In this document: in pieces, positions 10,042 to 24,800 of the stretch | Position numbering within the stretch: position 1 is the stretch's first letter | Layout: the number at the start of each line of letters is the position of its first letter | DNA from: Manihot esculenta | Taxonomy: Eukaryota > Streptophyta > Magnoliopsida > Malpighiales > Euphorbiaceae | Length of the DNA stretch: 64,000 nucleotides | Assembly (NCBI RefSeq): GCF_001659605.2 | Contig: NC_035174.2 | Coordinates: 4,218,389 to 4,282,388 of the forward strand | Reading direction: 5' to 3' | The notes under the pieces: generated by a model | Told to the model about the DNA's origin: nothing | Databases searched by the model: none | The model's input: only the letters and a program-made list of their open reading frames with translations | Program-made: the position numbers and the translations under genes

Positions 10042-12090
10042 GGAAAAAATGGGCGAGAAATTTGAAAATTAGTTGTTTTGGTTAACAAATGCTACGACAT
10101 GACGGGGACAGGTTTTGATTCCCATTTTGAAATAATTATGCGAAAGTCGTAATGGAGGAACCTCACCATGTTCAGAGAGAAATTGGCATCATTTTGGAGT
10201 CTTGTGTTGGACATTGTCCTTTCTGCAAATTGTGGAAAGGTCATATGGGTTGTGGTAGGCTACTTGTCAAGGAACCAAAATATTACCAGCAAGCAAGTGT
10301 GGCGTGAGAAAGAAGAGCGACCCTAGAATTGGTTGGTGGGGTTGGCGTCCAAATTAGATTACTTGATCTACTTAAATTAGTGTTTTTTAACCCAAACGTG
10401 AATCCAGATCTATCGTCTTAGAAGAAATTATGGGCTGCTAGTGTGTTTGTTTATTATAAGATAAGACAAAAACCGAGGCTACGACTAGAGTTAGTAGACG
10501 ATCAAAGAAACAGATTGTGTGCCGCTTGATTAACATCGTCCTTGCACATTCCACATGGATAATTCACCAGGTGGCGCTGCAATCCTGCATCTGCATGACT
10601 AGAATCCTACAATCAGAAAAAAGAAAACCCTTTCTAGCCATTCTAATACAAGCGAAATGCAAGCAATATTTTCTAGTCTTTCTTCATAAAACCAAAACAA
10701 GGGTGACTGGAAACAATTTGAAGAGACTATTAGTTGAAACTTTTCAATCTTAATTTTTCATTGTGGTTGAATTGAGGTAAATTCGACCCTGTCGAAGTAA
10801 CAGAGATCAAAATATACATAGAATCTGGGTATCCCCAATGTCCCAAAGGGCACACCTACAAACCTTGCATCATGTGAGATAAGATCCGCCACGGTCCAAA
10901 CGAGCAGTAGTTATGGAAACCACATAAACATTGTGTAAAATTGAAAATGAATCTCATCCGTGGATCTAAATTTACTAATCAAACTTGGCCATGCGACACA
11001 GGTGCCAATACCTGCTGAAAAGAGAACGGTGTCAGGTAGATAAAGATACCTAATAGTAATAACCAAATTCATCTAATCAAATTGGTTACGTATGAGCACC
11101 TTTTGATAAAATAAAATTAAAAATAATAATAAAAAAAAGAGCACCTCGGTTCCAAGCAGATTGAATTTTCAGGGGCAAAAGAATTTCAGCAATCATCAAG
11201 TTTTGGCAAAGCACAAGAAAACCTACATGATAAAGTCATTTCGTCCAAAGCAATGACAGTCCAAACAATTCAAAAGCTAAAATTCACCACCAGGGCAAGC
11301 TCCCTAGCTCACTAATGTTCAACTCAGAATTAATCGCGTTATTTCTCCCAAGAGCTCCAAAAATACATGATCCAAACCCAGGATTGTGCAACTGTTTGCT
11401 AACCTTTCTACTTGAAAAATAACCCAACCAAATATGGCTTTCTCAATATGGTGCTCTTACAAAGCAATAATGGTGGCATCCATAACACTAGATACATCTC
11501 TGGTGGCATAACATGAAACAATTCGTAGCACCATATTCTGCAGAATTATCTAATAATATCAAATTCCATCTAACAAGTCATCTAGTGTATAAGAGCATAG
11601 CCAATCTACCATCCCCACAACAGCCAAGGATCCAATTATTTATGACATGATGCTGTCAATTCAACTTATATAATTTACTTGGAGAAAACAAACAGTAACG
11701 CTCTACAAGCACCCTTTAAGTCGATCAACATTAGAGAGTTTCCATTCAATTAAATAAAGATAATCATTCACTGCTCATTTGTAAAGGAACAGTCAATAAA
11801 TACATCTAACAGACAAATTTAATGAGAAGCTGAAGGGAATTTGGAGAGGCAGGGAACTGGGTAGAAAGTACTAAAAATTAAGGTCAGCTCAACACTACTT
11901 GTACGAAGAAAAGAGTTCCTAATACATATTGTACAAACCCTGTGGAGTATTTTCATCAGTAAACAGTCTTGCAATCCATATTGCAGTATTGGGTTTATCA
12001 TCAACTGCCGTTGAACCCCCCCCCCCCTCCAAAAAAGGAGATGATCTCTGGAGAATGCATGGCCATACCTCCTGTTCCACAATGCTCAGG
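10042..12090. other. Intergenic; upstream of BAHD and 3' UTR side of DEK
   Basis: Only short unsupported frames. A run of C (about 12017-12029) lies close to the DEK stop codon and probably falls in its 3' UTR. No repeat or RNA was recognised. Confidence 0.5.
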
Positions 12091-15000
12091 TTAAGCATCA
12101 TCATCCCCATCTCCATCCTTGTCTGCATCACCACCAGCCTCAGCATTGTCATCAGCTTCCTCCCCTTCTTCCTCATCAGACATATTGTTTATCACCTCAG
12201 TGATAATATCCTTCACTTCGGCTTTTCTGTGCATAAGGTCTACACCAAAATGGGTACCTAATATGAAAACAATTACATGTATAATTAGCAGAGTTGCACC
12301 AGAAGTATGACAACAATTTAGACAATAATGAAAAATGAACAATACCAAGTTGTCTGAGGATATCAGATAAAGTTGCCTGCAGATTGATATGAACGGAAAC
12401 TTTAGAGTTGAAATTACTAAAAAAATCTAACAATTAAAAATATTTGAGGCCAAGCAAAAGACAAGACTTACAGTATTGAAATCTACTTCCTTCAGAATAT
12501 CTACTACAACTGCATACATATTCTCCCTACTCGGTTCCACCTTTGTCTTCCTGCCAGATTTGACTTTACCTAATTGTTGGACATAAAAATCAGTTGTTAA
12601 GCAACTGACATAATTACATCTGAAGAAGAGAGAGAGAGAGAGAACCTCTTATAAGTGAAAAAATATTGACAATTGACAATAAAAAATGCATGGGTAAAGT
12701 AACAGTAAGTTGACCATCAATCCACCATTAGTATAGGCTTGTTTCCAAGTATATGTAATTTAAACCTAGGAGGGGTCAGACGTGAAAATCATTGTACACA
12801 TAGCAAGACATCTTTACCACAGTGCTGGAAACTTCATAATGCCGCAGCACTATTTTTCCCTTCAGAAGTCAGAAGCCCATGAAGACCTGGCATAGAAACA
12901 TCTCATGCTACAAATATGACCTTCCACAAGTTGGCTGCTTTCTCAACCCTTTCTCATGTTTCAACTGCCTTTTTCCTTACTCCTTATAACTTACCAAGAT
13001 AACAACTCACTCCTTTACTCATGCCTATTTCGAATTGTGGTCCAAAAATTTTCTTTAAATATTGTTGAAAAAAGCAATCGGAAAGGAAAAAAACGTTTTA
13101 CTGCTTTGGAGTTTTAATGATAAAAACATGTCAAATCTAACTTAAAGCAAACATTTAATAGCCTCTAACAAATTTAAGCAAGTGTTATTTCAACAACTCC
13201 AAACTGCAATGTCAATTAGACCCTACTTCACATAAGAGCCTTTATAGTTCACCTTACTTTTCCATTCACTAAGTTGACTTGCAACAAGCTTCTAAAATTT
13301 GTTTCACATCCTTTCTCCTAACTTTCAAATATATATGCTTTATCTTTTCAAGTTCAATTATGAATATTTCCAGAAATAACTTGTGGAACCATCAGAATGC
13401 ATAAGGATATTGAAAAAGCCCTATAAACAAAATAGATAACCAAAATGCAGAACAATATTGGCACACCTGTAACAGAGAGAAAGGTCACAACAGTAGGAAA
13501 CTAATCGCATCAAAAAATAAAAAATAAAAAGAAAATACTTTACTTTGATCCTTTGTAGAAGCCTTTGATGGCAACTTGCTCAATTGTTTCTTGCTTGAGC
13601 CTTTCTCCTTGCTAGGCGCACTTCGGTCTGGACTTTCCTTTTCAACTTTCTGTTTCTTAGATGTAGATCCCTTTGATTTAGAATGTGAACCAGAGGTTCC
13701 ATCAGTTTCTGTAGCAACTTGCTTTGACAATGAACCAGAAGATTTTTTGGCAGATTTTGCAGGAGTTTTCACAGATTTTGCCTGGGCACTTTTCTTGACA
13801 GATGTGACTTTGTCCTTGCTTTTTGCCCCTGATGAACTTTCTTTCACGTTTTTTTTGGATGCCTTCTGAGTGGGTGTTTGCTCCTTTGGTTCATCTTCCT
13901 CTTCCTCTGATTTGCTCTCCTCATGATCACTCTCTTCTTTTGCCACCGTCTCATTTTCTTCATCATCATCATCATCTTGAGAGTCATTTTTAGTATCCTT
14001 GGCATCTGGTGATTCAACCTTATCTTCGTCTTCATCTTCATCACCTTTTGATGACTGCTTCCGTTTCTCTCCAGATTGGGATGTCCGTCTTTGTTTCTTT
14101 GGAGCAAAGAATAATAACAATATAAGAGTCACATCAGAAAAACCAAGTACAAAACATGTAGCAGAAAGAAGAGGAAAAAAAAAGAGTAAATGACAGATAG
14201 AGGAAGCAGAATTAAATACTATTTGCCCTTGTTGAGGAAGGTTTCTATGATCTAAAGCATATATGTATATTTTTCTTTTCAATTAAAAATTGAGATTTGA
14301 GGAGTCTTATCACTGAATTAAACAACTCAACAGAAAGCAAGAACATGAGAAAGGTTGAATCATGCCAATCACCAGGAATAAATGCACCAATTTATGTTTG
14401 CAGGTACAAATTGAGGCAATTTCAAGAATTTAGCTTATAGACAAATATGTAGCTGAGGACATAGGCATTATGGCATGTACCAGCAACGAAGCAATAGTTC
14501 ATCTATTTGTTTGCACATGCCTCCAACCATTTAGGCACATAAGAAAAGAAATTCAAGAGCAAATAAAATCTAGCTAATAACATAAAGATGAAGAATATAG
14601 AATGCATGTTATGCTGAAGGGCAAGGGGGCACAAAGTTGTTTAAATGAAGACTTTATATTTCCAGCCATCAGCAATGTACTCTACATGATACCATGATCA
14701 CAAAATAAACCAGTTACACTCACTTTTTCCATTTAAGTAGCAACAAACAGGAAATTTACTTGAAAAGACAAACCATTGCATGTAGGGATCTTTTATGTGT
14801 TCCTTGCCTTCAACATTCCACATAGGTAACCAAAGTGTTTTCATTAAAAGATTTATGATAGGTTAAATTAAGTACTTAAAAGTACAAATTTCAAAGGCAT
14901 ACATGATGCTCAACTGTAACCAGAAGAAAAACAAAGGATTGTTAAATAAAAACAAGAGATTAGCTACAGCCCCTATACTCCAACTCTTCATTTTTCCATG

Positions 15001-18000
15001 ACATACCCATGTCAACACCACACTTCATAGGATACAACACGAAATATGTGTCTGACATACATTCAGACTATAATTATTACTATATATCTACTTAGACTAT
15101 AATTAACACTATATATCTTTACATTCTTTTATTCTAGTTTATTTTATATGACATAATGCACTCAAGCACCCATGTCTAAACTTAAATCCATATCCCTATA
15201 TTTTCTATTTTGAAGGTTGACAAGTCAAACATAGGGATAGAAACCCATTTCTCCCACCCATATACAAGTCCAAGTAATATAGTTATACAGGCAATTGCAA
15301 CATGTGGCCTTGAAAACTTGACATGATAAGAAGCCAATAATAGCATCATAAAGTAGAAGCAAAGAAGCTTAACAGGTTTCTTCTGCAAATTGAATGTGTG
15401 CCAAATGCTGAGTGAGGAACTACAGAAAGAGCAATGCAACAAGTCTTGAGAGTTACACAACTAGATAAACCTATAGTTGCCCATACAGCAAGACCATCAA
15501 TTTCATGCATTTTAATTTATTATGAAACAACAAGGAGGCATCACAACTGCATACAGACAGATTGTAAAGATAAAGGAATTTCCACAATTTTTCACAAAAT
15601 ACCAATTAAGTTGTGCATCAACAGAGATATATGTGCATCATGAAAATATACACATAAATAATTTTAGCTAACTTATTTCATTATAATACTTTTCATTAAC
15701 AGATAAAGTGCAAAACTAAGAACCTTGGATGGTGTGGCTGATGCTTCTCCAGGTGTTGCATTTCTGCCTGTTGAGACCTTACGCTTCTTACCTTTCTGAA
15801 ATGACAATAAGCATCAAATTACACAACTCTCAGTTTAACAACGAAAACAGCATAATATTCTGGAATATGCCAAACAAGTTTTAAAATATAGAACCTGTTC
15901 CTTATCAGCAAGCAAAACATCGGTAGTAGCATGTGGTGATTCCAAGAACTCCAATAATTTTACAGTGAGTTCTTCCTGAAAACACAACAAATACAAGCAA
16001 TGTTATTCTTTAAAAACTTTAAGCCACAAAAGGACATGGCATTTTGTGAAGAACTACAGACCTTTTTCACAACAGCCTTGTTTATTGGGATATTAAGCAC
16101 ATCACAAAAATCCACCAACTTTTCTTTAACACACTTGTCAAGCTTCTCCCTTACTTTCGCTTTCTGTTTTTCCTGCTACAAAGATGTGAGAAAAAAAAAT
16201 GAAAAAGGGTTTTCCATGACAAATAATAGTTTAGCCAAGTGTTAAAGAATTAATGTTGAAGCCACTATCAACAATCATGCAATACACAAAAAATAAATGG
16301 AAGCATGTGCAAACAGCTAAAGCATGAAAAGGGTAAGCTTTCAGCCAGAACACCTCATTCTCAGCCCAAACATATCCCGAAAACTGGCCTATGTTTTTCT
16401 TCAAATTGTGAGCCTGAAACCACAAAAATAGCAATTTTAAAAGGAACAATCAATACAAACAGAAACAGGATAAATTACAGAAAAAGATAAAGTTTGTTAT
16501 TAGTTCACACTTCACACAGAATTTGCATCTGTGCACTTTTGTGTTGTGAGTCTATAATCCACATTGCAGAAATGCAGAGACAAAGACCAATTCACATGAA
16601 ATCAGACCCCAACAAAACCAAATTAATTGAGCACCTTCGCTTTCTTTCCAAAAAGTATGGTGTGAAGCATCTGCAGATTGTCATCAGGTTTTCTCTTGGA
16701 CAACTTGAAAGCCACTGAAACAGTTCAAAATATCAGACAAAAAATAGGCCAGGGCTGCTATGACAGCAAAGTTGAGTAAAAGTATATAACATCATCAAAC
16801 AAATCCTTTTTTTGGTCAAAGACTAGAATTATCTACTTATTTATATTATATGCATGAAAATCTGCACCTTATCAATTATCAAATGAAACTTAAACTAGCC
16901 TCAAGAGAAATGCGTTGATGCCAACAATAATATAGTAAAATGCAGGATAACAGTCAGAGTTCTAGGGTGCAAAAGACTGGGATTGGACAAAGTTCAAATG
17001 AGTTCTTAGGCTGCCATTTCTTGGGAACTTTAAAGATTACAAGCGAGCATGTCACAGCATAATTTTAACATGTCTTATTCAAAGTCAACCTCTAATCCAC
17101 CCATTTCCCAAGTTCTTTGAGAGTTAACGCAAGATAAGAAGGTCATTTTGATTTATACATAGCCAGCTTGCAACTATCAAATGTTCTCCACCAAAATGGA
17201 TTGGGAAATGCACAATCCAAAAAATAAAAATAGTACTTATGTTTTCTGTAATAGAAATGGCATCAACACACTCATGTTACATTTCATCATTAGTTGATCA
17301 TGTGAATTGAAAAAAAGCCTAGAGTGACAGAAAAATTTCATGTTACAGTAATTTATTCATTAGAAAAATGACACTTTCCTAAAGTAACAAAGTGATTTAT
17401 TTTTTATTTACATTTTGATAATGTGAATCAATTTCCAAATCCCTGTCATAATAACTATGTCCAGCATAACTCTGGTATCATCAAAATTGCAATTTTGTGC
17501 ACCTAGTTACCATGACAAGTTTCACACACTGTAGACAAATAAGAAATGACTTTAGTAAATTATGATCTTTAAAGCAATTTCCTATCAGCTTCAATTGTTA
17601 GATTATAAGTCAAAGAAATGGCTGTTTCAAAAAAAAAAATGAAATGGTAAAATGCTAATAAAATCAAATTCCATAGAAGCCATCCCTGGATCCAGAACTA
17701 TGTTCTCGATAACCTCAATTGGTGTGCCATCAGGCAAATCAGATGCAAGAAAGCAATCAGTTGAAGAAGATAGCACCACAAACCATCTCAGAGAACACTC
17801 AAACGGTAAATACTCCAAATAAATAGTTCAAAGGATGCAGAACAGTCAAGAGAAAATAAACCTAGAGTGCAATTGAGGAATACCATTTGGAATATCCTTA
17901 AGCTGTGTGCCACGTCCCTACAACCAAAGGAATTTGATCAAGAACAGTCTAATCCACGCTCACCATATGAAACATCCATATGTATACATACAAGAAACAT

Positions 18001-18509
18001 GAATGATTTACCTTCTCAATTGACAATGGCTTGCTCGCTGATCTCCCAGGCTCTGGTGCAGAGTACCTTTCCACAGTCTTCCTCTCCCTGGTAGGTCTCT
18101 CACTGCTTGGAGTCACAGGCTCTCGGTCTTTCTTCTCGGTGGATTCTTTACTGTGTTTCTTCTCTGAATTTTTCTCAGTTTGCTTGCCAGACTCATTCTG
18201 CTCTTTCTTCGCAGAGCCCCTTCGGCCACCTCGCTTAGCTTTCGTGCTTACTTCTTCATGGTCCTCTGCAACCTCTTCCTTTTCCTCCTCTTTTTCTTTC
18301 TCTTCTACTAGTTCCTCTGGAGGTTCTTCATTTCCCTCAGAAACCTCTTCCGAATTACCTTCCTCCTCTTTCTTTTCAGCATCTATTGGTGATTGATCTT
18401 GATCCTTCTGTTCTTCATGTTTAGGCTCCTCTTTGTCCTCCACGGGAGCTTCTTTGTCCTCCAAGGGAGCTTCCTCGTCTGATTTCTTCTCTAGGGTTTC
18501 ACTGGCCAT
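12091..18509 (-). CDS. DEK: DEK domain-containing chromatin-associated protein
   Basis: Eleven exons on the minus strand: 18012-18509, 17884-17917, 16635-16714, 16354-16413, 16062-16172, 15895-15975, 15724-15795, 13544-14096, 12472-12569, 12346-12376 and 12091-12257. All joins are GT-AG and in phase, giving 594 residues. Residues 1-150 are acidic and Lys/Glu-rich. The conserved core follows from about 167 (GRGTQLKDIPN, FKLSKRKPDDNLQMLHTILF, NLKKNIGQFSGYVW), then KVREKLDKCVKEKLVDFCDVL and a KGKKRKVSTG basic patch that looks like a nuclear localisation signal. Exon 8 encodes a low-complexity Ser/Lys/Asp region. The C-terminus (about 505-560) is the DEK_C DNA-binding domain (VVVDILKEVDFNT, LSDILRQLGTHFGVDL), ending in an acidic tail. 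Plant DEK proteins bind chromatin and histones and affect topology and stress or flowering genes. No lesion is seen. Confidence 0.92.
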
Positions 18510-21500
18510 GGTAGAGAGAAAAATTGGAACAGAGAACAACAGAAATAATAGAAGAAATTAAAACCCTAAGGCTAAGATTGGGGGGTTTTAGGTACAAAAT
18601 ACGTAGAGAGAGATCGCAGAGAGTGGTTTTTTGACCTTGGTGATGGTGAGTGTTATTTTGGGGATTCAGGAGTAGTTTCTTTTCTTTTTTTCCCTAAGGC
18701 GGGCTCCTCCAATTAGGAAATGGGAAAGGCGGGTTCAAACAAATTTCATGCCAAAATTGAAAGCGGGTTCTTTGGTTTTTTTTCTCCCGGCAATGAAAAG
18801 TTTTGGAGGCAAATCTTTCACCCCCAGAGCATCAGTACCCACTTTGTCCCATTTGGCTATTCTGTCTGTGCCCATCTGCTAATTTCTAACTACTTTTTTT
18901 AATACTTATCCTTAAACCATATTACTATGTATATAGTGTAATATTATATCCTATTAACATTAATGAGATTGAAACACAAAATTTCAATAACACTGAAAAC
19001 TAAAATTTATAAGTTTTTTTTAATAATTTTCTAAAATTACGCTTAATGGTATAATATGTGTGAAAATTAAATTACACTCACCTAAATTTAATTTATATTA
19101 GTAATTAATTATTATTATTCGAATAAAATTTAAATTTGTTTAATTTTATATATTTTAATTAATAATTTATATAAAAACTATTTTTTATTAATAATTTTAA
19201 TTTTTAAATAAAAATATATAAAAATAATAATAATGTTATTATAAAAAATATTTTTTATATTAAATTAATTATTTATATAAATAAATTAATTTAAACAGTA
19301 TTATTTTTAAATTTAAATCAATCTTAAATCCGATTACAATTATTTAAATTCATTCTATTAAGATTAAGTCCAATAAAATATCTAAAAATATTCAATCCAT
19401 TACCATCTCTATTTCTATTAACATTATATCATTATAAAACAAGTATAAAAATTTCAGTAATTTTCCTATTTAATCAATTAGTTAATCAACTTTTTCCTAT
19501 ATAGTAAACGTTGGTAACATCTGTATTTAAACAATTTTTGACAATTGAAATTAACTAAATTAATGTTTATGTAAATACACGAACACTGTAAATAAATAAA
19601 CTGTATATATATGAATTTACAACTTTATAAAAATTATGGATAAATTAGCAAGGCTATTATTAAAAGGTTAAAGCAATATCGATGAAAAAAATATAGTATA
19701 ACTCACAAGTCAATCTATAATAGAGTTTTCATTTATATTCACCTGTTTGCTTATATGACTAGGCATGATATCTCAATACATGTATAAATTCAATTTATAC
19801 TCTCTAAGATGTTAGAAATGTCAACAAAAATAATTAAATATTTTAATCTTATAAATTAAAGAATGATGAATGATCTAGATCAACACGTGTATCTTTCCAT
19901 GAATGAGAAAAACATATTTGAAATTATGTTTTAATTTTATTAAAAAAAATACATGAAATTTATTATTTAAGGTGATATTAAAAATAGTATTAATATTGAA
20001 AGCATATAAATTTTAGAACTTAAATTTCAATTGTGTAGATTTATTTTGTAATTAGAAGTTAATGTTAGTTAATTAGCACATTTAATTTAAAATTATTTCA
20101 AAACGTATTGTTTTGAATTTAATTTTAATGCTAACTAGAATTATAATCTATTTAATACATGTAAATTAAAATACAATAGAATTGAGTAGGATTGCAATGA
20201 CGTAGGATAGGCATCATTCTCTCTTTCTACCCCAGCAGTGGAAATTCAAGTTCATGGCCAAATATTACTGCAAATATATTATTTTTTAATTTTATTTATT
20301 TGATTGATATAATATTAATTTTATGTAATAAATGGCAAAATCATGAAATTTTGTATTGTGTATATACACCTAATATTATTTTATTTTTATATTATTAAAT
20401 ATCTTAACTGAAATTATATTTTATTGAATATTTAAATATATAAACAATGTAATAATTAACTGTATTATTTACAGCTCATTCAATAAAATATAAAATATTT
20501 TAATTTATTGATAATTATATTATAAATAAATTTATTGATGAAACTCTAAAGGTTTAGAAAATAATAAAATTAATTGTTTTATAAAAATATTTTAATATTT
20601 TATAAAATTTAAAAATTAAAAAAATTTAATAAATGAGAAATACTTTTTATAATCAACTAGAAAAATTAAGTTATACGAAAAAAAAAACTTCATCTTGAAA
20701 AGAAAAAAAGTTATTTTATAGCATTTAAAAATTTTGTTAAAATCTATATGTAAATTTATTAATATATTTTTATTTTTTAAATTAAAATTGAATGATAAAA
20801 AATAAATTATATTATTAAAAAACATTTTTTATGATAAATATTTTTAATATTTTTTACATAAAAAATTTAAATATAAATTATTTGTTCACAAATAAACAGA
20901 ATTTTATTATCAACTTAGTTTTGTCAATTTATAAAGTATTTATAGAATTTACAGTTCAATTAGCAATGTATTATTAAACTTTGGTTTTCAAATGAATTAT
21001 TAATATACCAATAATTTACATTTACTTATTGAGTTTAGTCCAATTAATTAATAATTGTTTATTAATATTTTTTTTGAAGTAGTGTATATATTTAAGCTAA
21101 AAAATAATCTTAAGAAAATAATTTTTATATTTTTTAATATTTGAGACACTAAAAAAGTTAATAAATGGAAAATTTGTTTTAATTAAAACATTTTAAGAAA
21201 AATAATTTCATATTTTGATAACTTTATTAAGATATTTATATATAAATTTATTAATATATTTTATTTTATTATTAAATAATAAAAAATAAGTTATATAAAT
21301 ATCTGCATAGTTGAGATAGCATGGCTATCATCATCTTCTCCAACAAAAGGTGTCATGCTTTGCTCCTATAAGTGGATCTCAAGGTAGAGCTTTGTATACT
21401 GAGGTGCTGAGCTCTCCTGTTGCATCTCCAAATGCACATTATGGTTTTGCTAAGTTCATAAATTTGGCTCCCACTGATCTGTGTTTGGCAATATGTGTGG

Positions 21501-21809
21501 GTTTGACAATTACTGTGGTAGTTCATACGGAGTCCTCCCAGACAATTGATTTATAGAAAATATGTTGCTCCTAGTTTCATAAAGTGTCTTTATAGTTGGT
21601 TTGGGTTTCTTTGATTTAATTTGTTGGATTGATTTAACTGGATTGATTATTGCCTTATGGAATCATCTATGTGCATATTTTTCTCCCCCTTTTTTTTTTT
21701 TTTTTTTTTTTTGTGTTAAAATAGACCACCACCCAATTTCCAATTACAAATATTGCAATTTCCGAGCAAATTAATAGCGGGAATCAGCTCGCCTACCACC
21801 AGGTCCATT
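18510..21809. other. DEK promoter side and long AT-rich spacer
   Basis: 18510-18700 is the probable 5' UTR and promoter of DEK. From about 18900 to 21300 the DNA is nearly all A/T with no coding frame. An open frame at 21350-21556 (68 codons, GSQGRALYTEVLSSP and so on) has ordinary coding-like composition but matches no family I know. It may be a fragment of an exon or of a mobile element. A T-run of about 22 bases lies at 21690-21712. Confidence 0.5.
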
Positions 21810-24800
21810 ATGGAGACAGCCTATGACGGCCCTGATCCTAGACAGGCCCGGCCAGAACAACCAGAGCTTGATCTCTACACCATCCCTAGCTACTCCAGTA
21901 AGTCGCTGCATCTCTCCTGTTTGTGTCCTTAAATCAAAATTTTGCAGAAGAACCTCAGAACTTTTTTTTTGTAATTCCCTCTTTTGTCGACGAAACTGAA
22001 AGGGCCGGATTGAGAGAGTTCTTCGATGGAAGCTCAATCACAAGAACTCCTAAAGTTTATAAAGAATATAGGGACTTTATCATCAACAAGTACCGTGAAG
22101 ATCCTTCTAGAAGGCTCACTTTCACGGAGATTCGCAAATCACTGGTCGGCTAAGTTACATTGCTACACAAGGTGTTTCAATTCTTAGAGCAGTGGGGATT
22201 GATAAACTTCGGTGCCAAGTCGACTCGATACGATGATTTGGAGAAGGAGGAAGCGGAGAAGTTTAGGGTTGAGGACGGGCCATCGAATGGCGTCAGGGTG
22301 GTAATTATGCCGAACTCCGTGAAGCCGCTTTCGGTGCCGCAAAATGCGGCTGGTAATGCGGAGGTTGTTGAGAATGAGTTGAAATTGCCTCCTTTGACTT
22401 CCTATTCGAATGTTTTTTCAGAGCAGGGGAGACAAAAAGGATTTGTGTGTGGGAATTGCAGTGGCAGTTGTGATTCAGGACGATACGAATATACTAAGTT
22501 ATTCGAAACTGTCTTCATTTTCAGTCTTAGATGGCCTTGAGTTAACATATCGTCTAATCTCATTAACTTTTGTTCCTTGGGTACTGTAAAATTTGTTATT
22601 TTCTTATATGTTTATATTATGTGTTTTTTTCTTTTTATCGATTATTCAATCTGAGGTTCATTTGCACTATTCAAATTCTTAGCATATACTAGGTGGGTTG
22701 GTGCACCTATTGAACTCTTCATTGTATCTGATTGGATGATTCTTTAAGCATAGTGACCATCAATTTGGCAGTGTTTTTATACCTTTGTTACTCTTCGAGG
22801 TTGCTACATCTCAACTCTCGATCTAGTCTGGTTAGGGAGAACATTAGCTTAGTATTTTGTATAAATACTTTTAGGGTGCCTATGTGAATGTTAGTCTGTC
22901 TGGAAAATGCTTTGCTTCCCTGATTAAGATTGCCTGTTCGACACTATTCACGTGCTATTTGCTTGTCCATGTGGGAGTTTTAGGTGATTTAGCATGTGTA
23001 ACTTTGTGCAACTGAACCAACCAAGTGAAAATTTAATTGGATTTGTGGAGCGCATTTTGCTTGTGGCTCCTTTCCTTTTTGCAACTATATGCTTGGAAGC
23101 ATTGAATCTCTTCTATGTTTTGTTTCTTGATGGTGAATTTGCCTACATTATTTTATTAATTTCCATGCATTTCACTTTGTTATAACAATTACATCTGCAG
23201 GGTGATTACATACTTTGTATCAGATGTTTCAAAGGTGGAAGTATTGGAGAAAACAAGTCCAAGGATTGTTTCAAATTGAATGACTGTGTTAATAGCAGCA
23301 GTACACATGAAGCTGTCTGGACTGAGACAGAGGCTTTACTTCTTTTAGAATCTGTTCTGAAACATGGAGATGATTGGGATCTTGTTGCTCAAGATATTCA
23401 AACCAAGACCAAACTTGATTGCATTTCTAAGCTAATTGAGCTGCCATTTGGGAACCTGATTTTGAGTTCTGCATGCAGAAATGTGAATTCTAGTGGACTG
23501 AGAGGGAGTATAAACAACTCACAGCAACCATTATCTTCAACTTTACATCAAAATACAGTAAAATGTGAGGATCTAATGCCTAAGCAGACAAATGTGAATG
23601 GACAGAATGGAGATGCTCTGGATGAAGGTCCTCCATTGAAAAGAAAATGCATTGCTTCTCTTTCAGGTGCTGGTAGTTCTTTGATGAAACAGGTAGGAAG
23701 CATTGATTATAACTACCATCAATTGAAAATTTGTACCTAGACATCTTCTGTAGATAAAATAAGTATTTGTATTTGGTTTATGTTTTTGTCATAACTGGAT
23801 GCATGAAATGTTTTTCAAAGGAATTGATATACCTTTCCTTCTTTTATTATGATTGAAATGAGTTGCTATATTGAACTACTTAGCCTAATCTCAAACTTGT
23901 TCTGGTTGGCTTTATGATGGGTATGTTTCTTCCATGTCACTGGTTTTAGGTCATATGTTTACGACAAACTATTTATGTTTATGCTGTTCCTTATTTTCAT
24001 ATTTTTTTTTATATAATTCTGAATTTTAGACTTTAAAAAATAGAATTTTTGCAGATCAGTTCAGGTAGTGTCTCTGTACTTTGAGACTGTCTGCCTATCC
24101 TAACACATCTAGTGCAGATGATAATATGATATATTATGCAAGATGGTCATAAACAACTCATGGAATTGAAAGCAAATATGTACTGGAAACCATCTCTTTG
24201 TACCAGCTTTCTGCCACCATTCTCATTCATGTCTCTTTAAGTTTTCACAGCTTTATTAGTTCAAAACTATCCTTTTCCATTACCCACCACCACCTCCATC
24301 ACCAGGACCCAAAATATGGTCTAAGAAGTCTTGAAAATATTCATACTTCTTAATTGATGTCTTGGAAGGCTCTAAGCAAATTGAATATCACATGACTTGT
24401 ATGATGATAGGAGTGCTCTTGTTGCTCAATAAAGGCTAAGGAACCATAATGATCAAGTGAGGCCTGTAAACTGTTTGCTGAAATTCCTGAATAGAAATGT
24501 TGTTAATCTGAATCAGGTGAGGACCTGCCAAATTCATGATCCATGGACCAAGTGATTATGGTCTTGATTTGGAATTGATACACATGAATGAAGCTAAATT
24601 ATTGTTTATTAATTAGAGCTATTATTACTGTTGGTGGTAAGCTTGGTAATTTGGTACCTCTTGAGATAGAGAAGAACTGGGCAACTTGCTGTAAATGTAA
24701 TGTTGGTATGTTCTCTAATGGTCATTATCCTTTCTCATCATTGGTGTGATGTGCTGCTGTGCATGATTGGGCATTTCACTGCAGAATCAAATAATATTGT

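Noticed and set aside
13576..13869. Plus-strand 97-codon frame
   Set aside because: Antisense shadow of the low-complexity DEK exon 8.
18031..18396. Plus-strand 121-codon Ser-rich frame
   Set aside because: Antisense shadow of the Glu/Lys-rich first DEK exon.
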